A DNA stretch of 64,000 bases from Phenylobacterium sp. (GTDB lineage Bacteria; Pseudomonadota; Alphaproteobacteria; Caulobacterales; Caulobacteraceae), in contig SSMU01000021.1 of assembly GCA_004799545.1 (NCBI GenBank), positions 62,001-126,000 of the forward strand, written 5' to 3'. Numbering within the stretch: position 1 is the first letter of the stretch; each line of letters opens with the position of its first letter. Below the pieces are notes generated by a model. It was not told where the DNA came from and ran no database searches. It saw only the letters and a program-made list of their open reading frames with translations. Below, one piece after another: positions 40,701 to 48,780 of this stretch. The position numbers and the translations under genes were made by a program.

Positions 40701-40974
40701 GTTCCAGATCCACCCGGACTTCCGGTCCGGCCACCTGGAATACAAGGCGCCCGGCTCCGAGTGGTGGGTGCAGCTCTCCGGCGCCGTGGTCTGGGGCCTG
40801 ACCTTCTCGACCCTGCTCACCCTGGTGCTGACGCCGGTCCTGCTGGCCGCGCCGAAGGTGATGGCCGAGCGGTTCGGAAAGATGTGGGGCTGGGGCCGCA
40901 AGCGGCTCGGCCTGACGCCCAAGGTCCAGGCCCAGCCGCGGCCTTCGAACGACATCCCGCAGGCGGCGGAGTAG
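37738..40974 (+). CDS. RND efflux transporter (AcrB/MMPL-like)
   Basis: 1078 aa; NMPREADPDIPFPFVAIIVPFPGVSPEDAERLLIKPMEIQLQGLEGLKEMNA...GILVDGGIVVVEYADRKM; multiple TM segments. Confidence 0.95.
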   Translation: MIAALIDGAIKRRKVVLGVTLIASIFGFFSYLNMPREADPDIPFPFVAIIVPFPGVSPEDAERLLIKPMEIQLQGLEGLKEMNAVARENTAIVQLEFEPNFNKDKVMADVRAKVDLARARFPPDAEQPIIEEANPAENPVIGVVLHGTAPERELYRITRDLKDRLESQPGVLEADMNGAREEMLEVTIDPLRMEAYNVSTNDVGSVIARNNQLVPAGDLQSGSGSFAVKVPGVVVNPADILALPIKKNGDRLVTIGDIGEVHRTFKEPTSVTRFNGDRAFSLDVVKRIGSNVLDTTAQVRELVKVESKHWPSTVHADFVYDDSEFIGRTLLVLESGLLTATLLVMLIVVGSLGIRQGLMVGAAIPVCFLLAFMMLNAKGVTLNQMVMFGLVLAVGILVDGGIVVVEYADRKMTEGLPKEEAFAAAGKRMFWPVVNGTLTTLCAFVPFMFWNSIAGKFMSFLPLTLFFVLGASIFVALVFTPALGSIFGRKSTVDAAHLADLHKSEHGDPTEMTGFMGWYSRMISRLGHHPMATLAVALTAVVAIFMWFGSSKHATEFFLKQDPEFVSVYVKARGNMSVAADDQIVATVERRLFGMKGVKSLYVRSGPLSPGGQQGGPPNDTVGRIQVEFEDFEARKALGLRGADIAAEVRKRVADLPGLQIEVREPQGGPPTGKDIQVELRGRDPAALDKAADLIKAKLAADPQLKDLEDNRTSPGIQWNLTVDRIAAGRYGVDVLSVGQAIQFVTDGVLAGRFRPDDATDELDIRVRFPAEARNIAAFESLKITTPQGPVPASYFVRQVPAQQVTTIQRRDSQRVVIVQANARPGIAANQKITALKPWLAQAGIDPAIRWKFRGADEEGQKAQAFFMVAMATSLFMMGVILLWQFNSFYGVVVTLSAVALSTVGVLLGVQLNIMHTFDYISVIMLGTGVVALAGVVVGHNIVLVDTFYQLRRQGFAADEASVRAAAQRFRPVMLTTVVTVVGLLPLMFQIHPDFRSGHLEYKAPGSEWWVQLSGAVVWGLTFSTLLTLVLTPVLLAAPKVMAERFGKMWGWGRKRLGLTPKVQAQPRPSNDIPQAAE

Positions 40975-40977
40975 GCC

Positions 40978-42813
40978 TCAGGTCTCGCGGGTCTGGCGGC
41001 GCCAGAGGGCGGCGTATTCGCCCGGCCGCGCCAGGAGGTCGGCGTGGGTCCCGCGCTCGACGATCCGGCCGCGGCGCAGGACCAGGATCTGGTCGGCGTC
41101 GACGATGGTGGAGAGCCGGTGGGCGATCACCAGGGTGGTGCGCCCGGCGCGCACCTTGCGCAGGGTCTCCTGGATCGCCGCCTCCGTGGGGCCGTCCAGC
41201 GCGCTGGTCGCCTCGTCGAGGATCAGCAGGCGCGGATTGGCCAAGAGGGCGCGGGCGATGCCGACCCGCTGGCGCTCCCCGCCCGAAAGCTTCAGCCCGC
41301 GCTCGCCGACCAGGGTCGAAAGACCGTGCGGCAGGCCGTCGATGAACGGGCCGAGCTCGGCGGCCTCGGCGGCGATGCGCACCTCGTCCGCGGAGGCGTC
41401 CGGCCGCGGGAAGGCGATGTTGGCGTAGAGGGTGTCGTTGAACAGGGCCACGTCCTGCGGCACCAGGGCCACCGCCCGGCGCAGCGAGGCTAGCCGCACC
41501 TGCTTCAGCTCGAGGCCGTCGATCACCACCCGGCCGCCCTGCGGGTCGATCAGGCGCATGGCGAGCCGCGCCGCCGTGGTCTTGCCGCCGCCGGACGGGC
41601 CCACCAGGGCGACTGTCTCGCCGGGTTTGGCCGCGAAGCTGACGTCGCGCAGACCGACCGAGCGGGCGTCGTGCTGGAAGCTGACGTCCTCGAAGGCGAG
41701 CGAAGCCCCCTGCCCCTTGGCCGGTGGCAGGTCCTTGGCTTCGGCCGCGTCGGTGATCTCCGGCGCAACGTCCAGCAGCTCGACCATCTGCTCCATGTCG
41801 ATGAAGGCCTGGCGGATCTCCCGGTAGTTGAAGCCCAGCATGCCAAGCGGGGCGTAGAGGTTGCGCAGCAGCAAGCTCGCGGTGACCACGCCGCCGAGGG
41901 TCAGCGCGCCGTGCACGGCATAGAGGCCGGCGGCCACCATGGTCGCCGCCAGGCCCAGCTGCAGGATCACCTGCTGGGCGGCGTTGAGCATGTTGAGCGA
42001 GGTGTTGGCCGAGACGCTGGCGTCGACGTAGTCGTCCATGGCCCGCGCATACCCCCCGACCACACGATCCTCGGCGCCGAAGGTCTTCACCGTCTCGTAG
42101 TTGATCAGGGCGTCCACCGAGAGGCCGGCGACCCGGCTGTCGGTCTCGTTGAGGCGGCGGCGATGGCCCAGCCGCCAGTCGGTGATCCGGAAGGTGACGA
42201 TGACGTAGAGGATGATGTTGGCCAGGGTGATCGCTGAGAAGGCCCAGCCGAGGCGCAGGGCCATGACGCCCAGCGCCAGCACCAGTTCGATCAGCGTCGG
42301 CCCGATGTTGAACACCACGCTGCGGATCAGGAAATCCGTAGAGCGCGAGCCGCGGTCGATGATCCGCGCCAGGGTGCCCATCTGCTTCGACTGGTGGAAG
42401 TCCAGCGACAGGCCGAGCGCGTGCTCGAAGCTCTCCACCGCCGCCTTGGCCATGGTGGCCTGCGAGACCCGCATGAAGATGGCGTCGCGGGCGAAGGGCG
42501 CGCCGGCCGCGGCCAGGCTAAGGGCGGAGGCGCCCAGCGCCGCCAGGACGAAGGGGGCCAGGGTGGCCCCGACGTGAGGCTTCAGGGCATTGATCGCGTC
42601 GCCGAACACCACCGGCGACCAGACGCCGGCCACCTTGCCCAGGAAGACCAGGCCAAGCGCCACGCCCAGCCGAAGGCGCAGGTTCGGCGCACCGGAACGC
42701 AGCACCAGCCGGGCGAGGTCGGTCATCGAGGCCCAGACGTCGAAGCTGGCGCTCGCCGGCGCCACCGCATCCGGACCTCTGAACCGCGCCGCCGCGGCAT
42801 GGACGTGAGCCAA
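40978..42813 (-). CDS. ABC exporter, fused permease/ATPase (ATM1/HMT1-like)
   Basis: ETVALVGPSGGGKTTAARLAMRLIDPQGGRVVIDG...LSGGERQRVGIARALLANPRLLILDEATSALDGPTEAAI. Confidence 0.92.
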   Translation of the reverse strand: MAHVHAAAARFRGPDAVAPASASFDVWASMTDLARLVLRSGAPNLRLRLGVALGLVFLGKVAGVWSPVVFGDAINALKPHVGATLAPFVLAALGASALSLAAAGAPFARDAIFMRVSQATMAKAAVESFEHALGLSLDFHQSKQMGTLARIIDRGSRSTDFLIRSVVFNIGPTLIELVLALGVMALRLGWAFSAITLANIILYVIVTFRITDWRLGHRRRLNETDSRVAGLSVDALINYETVKTFGAEDRVVGGYARAMDDYVDASVSANTSLNMLNAAQQVILQLGLAATMVAAGLYAVHGALTLGGVVTASLLLRNLYAPLGMLGFNYREIRQAFIDMEQMVELLDVAPEITDAAEAKDLPPAKGQGASLAFEDVSFQHDARSVGLRDVSFAAKPGETVALVGPSGGGKTTAARLAMRLIDPQGGRVVIDGLELKQVRLASLRRAVALVPQDVALFNDTLYANIAFPRPDASADEVRIAAEAAELGPFIDGLPHGLSTLVGERGLKLSGGERQRVGIARALLANPRLLILDEATSALDGPTEAAIQETLRKVRAGRTTLVIAHRLSTIVDADQILVLRRGRIVERGTHADLLARPGEYAALWRRQTRET

Positions 42814-42840
42814 GCCCTCTGATCCTTCCTCAGTCCGCCT

Positions 42841-43614
42841 TCAGTTCGGCAAGATGGTGGACTGCAGCCCGCCGCCCGGCGTCATCCAGTCGACGCGGAC
42901 GGCGTCCCCGGACAACTGGCTACGCAGGGGTCCCGCGGCAAGGGGCGCGGGCGGGGTCAGCTGGACCCGTACGGCCCGGGCGAAGCCGTCGCCGGCCATC
43001 TCCACGCCGTGGGCGCCGTGCGGGATCGGTTGCGACAGGGCGATGGCGTAGCGGCCGCTGGGATCGGTGTGGCCCTGGGCGATCTGGCGGCCGTCGAGCC
43101 TGAGGAACACCAGGCTGGCGGGCGGCGCGCGGCCGGAGATGACCGCGGCGCCGGCGCGGTCGAAGTCCAGCGCCCCGATCGAGGGCGTCGGCTGCGGATC
43201 GAGCCGGATCGCCCCGGCGCCGGCCCGCAGCTGGCCGGCCGGCCCTTGCGGCGTCACCAGCACATAGCCCTGGCCCTGAACCTGGCGGCCGCCGACCTTG
43301 GCCGAGAGGCCGAAGATCCGCGCGTGCGGGTCCGGCGGCAGGACCAGGCTCCAGCGGCCCGCGGCGTCGGCGCGGGCGAACACCGCCCCGCCGGTCGGCG
43401 CGCCCAGCCGGACCTGCGCGCCAGCCGGCGCGGCGCCCGACAGCTGCACGCCGCCGGCCTGCGGCCGCGCCTGGGTGACGATCGGAGGCGAGGCGTAGCC
43501 GGCCTGGTCCGCCTCGGCCTGCGCCGGGTCAGGCGCCTGCGCCGGGTGGCGCTGGCAACCGCTGAGCGCCGCCATCGCGGCCAAGGTCATCGGGATGGCG
43601 GATTTGGGGAACAC
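42841..43614 (-). CDS. Putative lipoprotein, Ig/carboxypeptidase-regulatory-like repeats
   Basis: MAALSGCQRHPAQ lipobox; repeated VQLSGAAPAGAQVRL / VISGRAPPASLVFLRLDGRQIAQGHTDPSGRYAIAL. Confidence 0.6.
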   Translation of the reverse strand: MFPKSAIPMTLAAMAALSGCQRHPAQAPDPAQAEADQAGYASPPIVTQARPQAGGVQLSGAAPAGAQVRLGAPTGGAVFARADAAGRWSLVLPPDPHARIFGLSAKVGGRQVQGQGYVLVTPQGPAGQLRAGAGAIRLDPQPTPSIGALDFDRAGAAVISGRAPPASLVFLRLDGRQIAQGHTDPSGRYAIALSQPIPHGAHGVEMAGDGFARAVRVQLTPPAPLAAGPLRSQLSGDAVRVDWMTPGGGLQSTILPN

Positions 43615-43703
43615 GGGACCCTTGAAACTCCTTAACCTTGACCACAGCTAATCAGACCTTTGACGCGCGGCCGCAAGCTTGGCCGCCTGGAGTGATCATC
43701 GAC

Positions 43704-44303
43704 ATGGCGCAACCCGCCGCATCCCTCGCCTCGGTCTGCGTGTTCTGCGGGTCGTCCGACGCCGCCGACCCGCAGTTCCTCTCCGCCGCCCGGACCCTGG
43801 GCACGGGACTGGCGAAGGCGGACCTGAAGCTGGTCTACGGCGGCGGCGGCGTGGGCCTGATGGGCGCCTGCGCGCGCGCGGCCAGCCAGGCCGGCGGCCA
43901 GGTGCTGGGCATCATCCCCGACTTCCTGGTGGGCCGCGAGCGCGCGCTGGAGACGGTTGAGCACGTGATCGTCACCTCCATGCACCAGCGCAAGATGATG
44001 ATGTTCGAGCGCTCCGATGCCTTCGTGATCCTGCCGGGCGGCATCGGCACCCTGGAAGAGGTGGTCGAGCTGCTCTCCTGGCGCCGGCTGGAGCTGCACG
44101 CCAAGCCGGTGGTGTTCTACAACCCGCGCAACTTCTGGAAGACCCTGTTCGACTGTTTCCAGATGACCGTGGACGAGAAGCTGACGCCGCCCGACTTCAT
44201 GCACAGCTGGCGCTCGGTCGAGCGGATCGAGGAGATCATCCCGGCGCTCCACGACATGGCTGCATCGGCCGGCGGCGCGGCGGCCATCGCGCGCAAGGCC
44301 TAG
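43704..44303 (+). CDS. LOG family protein (cytokinin-riboside-5'-phosphate phosphoribohydrolase-like, TIGR00730-type)
   Basis: VCVFCGSSDAADPQFLSAARTLGTGLAKADLKLVYGGGGVGLMGACARAA...PGGIGTLEEVVELLSWRRL. Confidence 0.93.
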   Translation: MAQPAASLASVCVFCGSSDAADPQFLSAARTLGTGLAKADLKLVYGGGGVGLMGACARAASQAGGQVLGIIPDFLVGRERALETVEHVIVTSMHQRKMMMFERSDAFVILPGGIGTLEEVVELLSWRRLELHAKPVVFYNPRNFWKTLFDCFQMTVDEKLTPPDFMHSWRSVERIEEIIPALHDMAASAGGAAAIARKA

Positions 44304-44305
44304 AC

Positions 44306-44330
44306 ACAAAAACGGCCCCTTGCGGGGCCG
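44306..44330 (-). terminator. Rho-independent terminator of the dksA-like gene
   Basis: Minus strand CGGCCCCGCAAGGGGCCGTTTTTG: GC hairpin followed by T5. Confidence 0.75.
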
Positions 44331-44357
44331 CGTTAGTCAGTTGATTCCGTTGCGATC

Positions 44358-44822
44358 TCAGTCGTCGCGATGGACCCGCTCACGGCGCTCGTGGCGCTCC
44401 TGGGCCTCAAGGCTCAGGGTGGCGATCGGCCGGGCTTCAAGGCGCGCGACGCCGATCGGCTCGCCCGTCTCTTCGCAGTAGCCGTAGGAGCCGTCCTCGA
44501 TCCGCCGCAGCGCTTCGTCGATCTTGGAGATCAGCTTGCGCTGGCGGTCGCGGGTGCGCAGCTCCAGGGACCGGTCGGTCTCCGAAGACGCCCGGTCCGC
44601 GAGGTCCGGATGATTCTCAGTTTCGCTCTGGAGATGCGTCAGGGTCTCACGTGATTCCCTGAGAATTTCCTCTTTCCAAGTCAGAAGCTTGAGCTTGAAA
44701 TACTCAAGCTGACGTTCGTTCATGAATTTCTCGTCCTCGGAAGGACGGTATTCGGACTTTTCAGCCAGAACTGCGGCTGTTTTCATGGATACCTCGAGCC
44801 CCCTGAACTCCCCGAGTGACAC
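44358..44822 (-). CDS. dksA: DksA/TraR family RNA polymerase-binding factor (single-Cys finger)
   Basis: FMNERQLEYFKLKLLTWKEEILRESRETLTHLQ...DRASSETDRSLELRTRDRQRKLISKIDEALRRIEDGSYGYCEETGEPIGVARLEARPIATLSLEAQERHERRE. Confidence 0.93.
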   Translation of the reverse strand: MSLGEFRGLEVSMKTAAVLAEKSEYRPSEDEKFMNERQLEYFKLKLLTWKEEILRESRETLTHLQSETENHPDLADRASSETDRSLELRTRDRQRKLISKIDEALRRIEDGSYGYCEETGEPIGVARLEARPIATLSLEAQERHERRERVHRDD

Positions 44823-44883
44823 GCCGCGGGCTTATAGCAAATCGAACATTGGTTTCAAATGAGCCGAAAGCACTCCCGCGTGA

Positions 44884-45309
44884 TTAGGCCGCACGGGCCT
44901 GCTCGAGCTTGGCGAGTTCGACCGCGGCGCGGGTTTCGATCTCGTCGAGCAGGCCCTCCAGCCGGGGGTCGTCGGTGGCCTCGCGCTGCTCGCGCAGCGC
45001 CCTCTGCAACTGCTGCAGGTCCGCGGTCGAGAGCTCGCCGTCCAGCAGGGCGAGCTTCACATTGTCGAGGATGTCCAGCAGCCGGCCGGCCCGTCCCACG
45101 GCGCGGCGGCGGCGCTCCAGCGGGCCGCCGACATCCTGCAGGGTGAGCAGGGCGTCGACGCCCATCACCGCGGCGGGGGTGGTCACGCCGCTGCTCTGCG
45201 CCGGGCCTGAGGCCTCCGCCACGGACGGGAGACGAAACCCCTCGCCCCCGCCGCGCGCAGCGCGCGGACCGCCGGCCTGACCGACTCCGCCTGTCCCGGT
45301 GACCTTCAT
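44884..45309 (-). CDS. fliX: Flagellar assembly regulator FliX
   Basis: MKVTGTGGVGQAGGPRAARGGGEGF...GVDALLTLQDV...RRRRAVGRAGRLLDILDNVKLALLDGELSTADLQQLQRALREQREATDDPRLEGLLDEIETRAAVELAKLEQ; divergent from flgI as in Caulobacter. Confidence 0.85.
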   Translation of the reverse strand: MKVTGTGGVGQAGGPRAARGGGEGFRLPSVAEASGPAQSSGVTTPAAVMGVDALLTLQDVGGPLERRRRAVGRAGRLLDILDNVKLALLDGELSTADLQQLQRALREQREATDDPRLEGLLDEIETRAAVELAKLEQARAA

Positions 45310-45463
45310 GACTCGACTCGCGGCCTCCGCTCTTAACGGTCAACTTCCGGCCGGCGGCCTTGCGGTATGGTTAATGCCGGGCAGAATCTGCCCAGGCCCA
45401 GCCGCAGGCCGCCCTCGCCGCTCGACGTCCGTTGAATCCCAAAGGGTTTTTCAGCCCCCGGAA

Positions 45464-45480
45464 TTGGCACGTCCATCGCA
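45464..45480 (+). promoter_or_regulatory. Sigma-54-type -24/-12 promoter upstream of flgI
   Basis: TTGGCACGTCCATCGCA: GG and GC separated by 10 bp, one mismatch to TGGCAC-N5-TTGCA; 35 nt upstream of flgI ATG. Confidence 0.6.
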
Positions 45481-45514
45481 TGGGTGCTTCGCGTAGCAGC
45501 TGCATCGGTTAACC

Positions 45515-46624
45515 ATGCGTCTTTTCCTCAGCGTCCTCCTCGCCAGCCTTGCGGTCGTGGCCCTCGCGGCCGGCCCAGCCGCCGCCAAGTCGCGGATCAA
45601 GGACATCGTCGATTTCGAGGGCGTCCGCGACAACCCGCTGGTCGGCTACGGCATCGTCGTCGGCCTGGCCGGCACGGGCGATGCGCTGCGCAACGCGCCG
45701 ATGACCCAGCAGAGCCTGGAGGGCATGCTGGAGCGGATGGGCGTCAACACGCGGGCGGCCAACCTCAACACCAAGAACGTCGCCGCGGTGATGGTCACCG
45801 CCAAGCTGCCGCCGTTCGCGGCTTCCGGCGCCCACATGGACGTCACCGTCTCGGCCATGGGCGACGCCAAGAGCCTGTTGGGCGGCACGCTCCTGGTCAC
45901 CCCGCTGCTGGGCGCCGACGGCCAGACCTATGCGGTGGCGCAGGGCACGGTGCAGACCGGATCGATCAGCGCCTCAGGGGCCTCGGGCTCCTCGGTGTCC
46001 AAGGGCGTGCCCACCGCCGGCCGCATCGCCGACGGCGCGGTGATCGAGCGCGAGGTGGCTTTCAACTTCGACTCCATGCCGACCATGCGCCTGACCCTGC
46101 GCAACCCGGACTTCACCACCTCGCAGCGGATCGCCGAGGTGATCAACGCGCGCTATCCCGGCAGCGCGCTCGCCGAAAACCCGACGATCGTGGCCATCAA
46201 GCCCGCGCCCGGCCTCGACATGATGGGCATGGTCACCCAGGTCGAGAACCTAGGCGTCGATCCGGACTATCCGGCCAAGGTGGTGATCGACGAGGTCGCC
46301 GGCGTGATCGTGATGGGCGAGAACGTCCGCATCTCCACCGTCGCCATCCAGCAGGGCAACCTGACCATCACGGTGCGCGAGACGCCAGCGGTCAGCCAGC
46401 CCAACGCCTTCTCCAAGACCGGCACGACCACGACAGTGCCGCAGTCCGACGTCTCGGTGGATGAGGAGAAGGGCAAGAAGTTCATGACGCTGAAGTCGGG
46501 CGCCTCGCTGGCGACCCTGGTCTCCGGCCTGAACGCCCTGGGCGTCACGCCGCGGGACATGATCTCCATCCTCCAGACCATCAAGACCGCCGGCGCCCTG
46601 CAGGCCGAGATCGAGGTGATGTGA
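45515..46624 (+). CDS. flgI: Flagellar P-ring protein FlgI
   Basis: [55 protein letters not shown]...[43 protein letters not shown]. Confidence 0.98.
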   Translation: MRLFLSVLLASLAVVALAAGPAAAKSRIKDIVDFEGVRDNPLVGYGIVVGLAGTGDALRNAPMTQQSLEGMLERMGVNTRAANLNTKNVAAVMVTAKLPPFAASGAHMDVTVSAMGDAKSLLGGTLLVTPLLGADGQTYAVAQGTVQTGSISASGASGSSVSKGVPTAGRIADGAVIEREVAFNFDSMPTMRLTLRNPDFTTSQRIAEVINARYPGSALAENPTIVAIKPAPGLDMMGMVTQVENLGVDPDYPAKVVIDEVAGVIVMGENVRISTVAIQQGNLTITVRETPAVSQPNAFSKTGTTTTVPQSDVSVDEEKGKKFMTLKSGASLATLVSGLNALGVTPRDMISILQTIKTAGALQAEIEVM

Positions 46625-46938
46625 TGAGCGATCTGACGGCGCTCGCCGTTCCTCCCGCCCTCGCCGAGCCGGCCGTCGCGGCCACCGCCGCCGAACTGGC
46701 CAAGCGCGGCCAGATCAAGCAGGCCTCGCGCGACTTCGAGTCATCGTTCCTGTCGGTGATGATGCAGCAGATGTTCTCCGGCCTGAAGACCGACGGCCCG
46801 TTCGGCGGCGGTCCGGGCGAGGAGATGTTCCGCTCGGTGATGACCGACGCCATGGCCAAGCAGATGACCCGGGCTGGCGGGATCGGCGTCGCGCCGGCGG
46901 TCGAACGGGAAATGCTCAAGCTCCAGGGGCTCAAATAA
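46621..46938 (+). CDS. cheL: FlgJ N-terminal-like rod-binding protein (CheL of Caulobacter)
   Basis: [73 protein letters not shown] overlap with flgI. Confidence 0.85.
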   Translation: MMSDLTALAVPPALAEPAVAATAAELAKRGQIKQASRDFESSFLSVMMQQMFSGLKTDGPFGGGPGEEMFRSVMTDAMAKQMTRAGGIGVAPAVEREMLKLQGLK

Positions 46939-47390
46939 TGGCGCTCGCCGCGGAAAACGCCGCTGACCGCGTGGATCAGCTGATCATCCTCACCGAACGG
47001 CTCACCAAGCTGGTCGCCATCCAGGCCCAGGCCTTCGAACAGCACCGGCCGCAGGACGCCGCCCCGCTGGTCGATGAGACCGCGCGGCTGGCCAACGTCT
47101 ATCGCCACGAGTCGGCGCGCATCCGCGCCCGGCCGGAGCTGATCGCGGGCGCGCCCATGGTTGAACGCCAGCGCCTTACCCGCGCCACCGAGGCCTTCGA
47201 CGCGGTCCTCGCCCGCCAGGCCCGCGCCCTCAACGCCGCCAAGACGGTCACCGAAGGCCTGGTCCGCGCCATCGCCGAGGAAGTCGCCGCCCAGCGCGAG
47301 AAGGGCGCCGCCGACGCCTACGGACCCTCCGGAGAGCGCACCGCCAAGCGCACCGACGGCTCGGCCATAACGCTCAACAAGCGCGCCTGA
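46938..47390 (+). CDS. flbY: Flagellar protein (FlbY/FlgN-like)
   Basis: Position in the flgI operon; helical RVDQLIILTERLTKLVAIQAQAFEQHRPQDAAPLVDETARLANVYRHESARIRARPELI. Confidence 0.7.
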   Translation: MALAAENAADRVDQLIILTERLTKLVAIQAQAFEQHRPQDAAPLVDETARLANVYRHESARIRARPELIAGAPMVERQRLTRATEAFDAVLARQARALNAAKTVTEGLVRAIAEEVAAQREKGAADAYGPSGERTAKRTDGSAITLNKRA

Positions 47391-47472
47391 CCTTCCCGAA
47401 TTCAAACATCCGTTTGACGCCGCCGGACTGAGGCGTATCCTCGCCTCGCCGTCGGGCTGTTCCGGCGGTCTA

Positions 47473-47640
47473 CGTTCTCAGGGCGGGGTGAAATTCCCCA
47501 CCGGCGGTAATGCCTTCTCCTTAGGAGAGGGACGAGCCCGCGGGCGCCTGGCGGTTCCGCTCCTTTGGGATTTGGACCGTCGGGGACGAGCAGACCCGGT
47601 GCGATCCCGGGGCCGACGGTTAGAGTCCGGTTATGAGAAC
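47473..47640 (+). ncRNA. FMN riboswitch (RFN element)
   Basis: TTCTCAGGGCGGGGTGAAATTCCCCACCGGCGGTAATG...AGCCCGCGGGCG...GACGAGCAGACCCGGTGCGATCCCGGGGCCGACGGTTAGAGTCCGGTTATGAGA: all conserved RFN blocks in order. Confidence 0.97.
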
Positions 47641-47728
47641 CGCCGATCCGCGCCAGGCTCACGCCTGGAGTCCCTGCGGCGTCGGCGTCTCCCTGAGTCG
47701 TGGTTCAGACCCGATCAGGGAAACGACC

Positions 47729-48220
47729 ATGACCCAAGCCAACTACGAACTGCCCACCGCCAACCGCGCCTATCGCCATGCGCGCATCGCCTTCGTGCAT
47801 GCCCTGTGGCATCGCGAGATCGTGCAGGAGGCCCACGCGGGATTCCTCGACGAGATGAAGGCCCAGGGCTTCCCGCTGGACGCCATCGACCGCTTCGAAA
47901 CGGCTGGCGCCTTCGAGATCCCGCTGCACGCCCAGACGCTGGCCCGCACCGGCCGCTACGCCGCCATCGTGGCCGCGGCCTTCGTGGTCGACGGCGGCAT
48001 CTACCGCCACGACTTCGTCGCCCAGACCGTGGTCGGAGCCCTGATGCAGGTGCAGCTCGCCACCGAGACGCCGGTGTTCTCCGTGGTGCTGACGCCGCAC
48101 AATTTCCACGAGCACGCGGTCCACCAGCGGTTCTTCCACGAGCATTTCCGGGTGAAGGGCGCCGAGGCCGCGCGCGCCTGCAACGCCACCCTCGCCAGCC
48201 TCGCCCAGCTCGCGGCGTGA
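47729..48220 (+). CDS. ribH2: 6,7-dimethyl-8-ribityllumazine synthase, RibH2 type
   Basis: RIAFVHALWHREIVQEAHAGFLDEM...AGAFEIPLHAQTLARTGRYAAIVAAAFVVDGGIYRHDFVAQTVVGALMQVQLATETPVFSVVLTPHNFHE; downstream of FMN riboswitch. Confidence 0.93.
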   Translation: MTQANYELPTANRAYRHARIAFVHALWHREIVQEAHAGFLDEMKAQGFPLDAIDRFETAGAFEIPLHAQTLARTGRYAAIVAAAFVVDGGIYRHDFVAQTVVGALMQVQLATETPVFSVVLTPHNFHEHAVHQRFFHEHFRVKGAEAARACNATLASLAQLAA

Positions 48221-48230
48221 GGAGGCCGAC

Positions 48231-48662
48231 ATGCAGACGCAACTCACCGGCCCCGCGCCGGGCTTCGCACCGCACGACCGCAAGAGCCCGCTCACCGAAC
48301 CCTGGGAGCCGCTCTACAGCCGGCTGGCCGGGGACCGGGTGATCCTGGGCCTGCGGGCCGCCGACCCGCACACCAACAGCCGCGGTTTCGTGCACGGCGG
48401 GCTGATCTCGGCCCTGGCGGACAACGCCATGGGCCTGTCCTGCGCCCGGACCCTCGGCTCGGCCGGCGGCCTGATGACGGTCAGCCTGGCGGTGGACTTC
48501 CTGGGCAGCGCCTACAAGGGCCAGTGGCTCGAGTTCGACACCATGTTCGTCAAACCCGGCGCGACGCTCTGCTTCACCCAGGCCTTCGTCACCGCCGACG
48601 GCAAGCCCTGTGCGCGGGCCAATGCGATCTTCCGTGTGGGGCCCGGGCGGCGCGCCGCCTAA
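48231..48662 (+). CDS. PaaI-family hotdog thioesterase
   Basis: DPHTNSRGFVHGGLISALADNAMGLSCARTLGSAGGLMTVSLAVDFLGSAYKGQWLEF. Confidence 0.88.
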   Translation: MQTQLTGPAPGFAPHDRKSPLTEPWEPLYSRLAGDRVILGLRAADPHTNSRGFVHGGLISALADNAMGLSCARTLGSAGGLMTVSLAVDFLGSAYKGQWLEFDTMFVKPGATLCFTQAFVTADGKPCARANAIFRVGPGRRAA

Positions 48663-48780
48663 CGACGTTACTCACGGTGGGGAAACTTGAGCATACCGCG
48701 TAAGCTGAGCCCTTGCGCGTTGACACCGGTTGCCCCACCTTGAGTGCAACTACAGGTACTCATTGGTCTGAGTCGCCCCT

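Noticed and set aside
37441-40734. 1097-aa minus-strand ORF
   Set aside because: Antisense to the RND transporter and adaptor genes; repetitive H/D/V/G composition, no motifs.
39375-41345. 656-aa plus-strand ORF
   Set aside because: Out-of-frame with the RND transporter and antisense to the ABC exporter; G/R/P-rich artefact.
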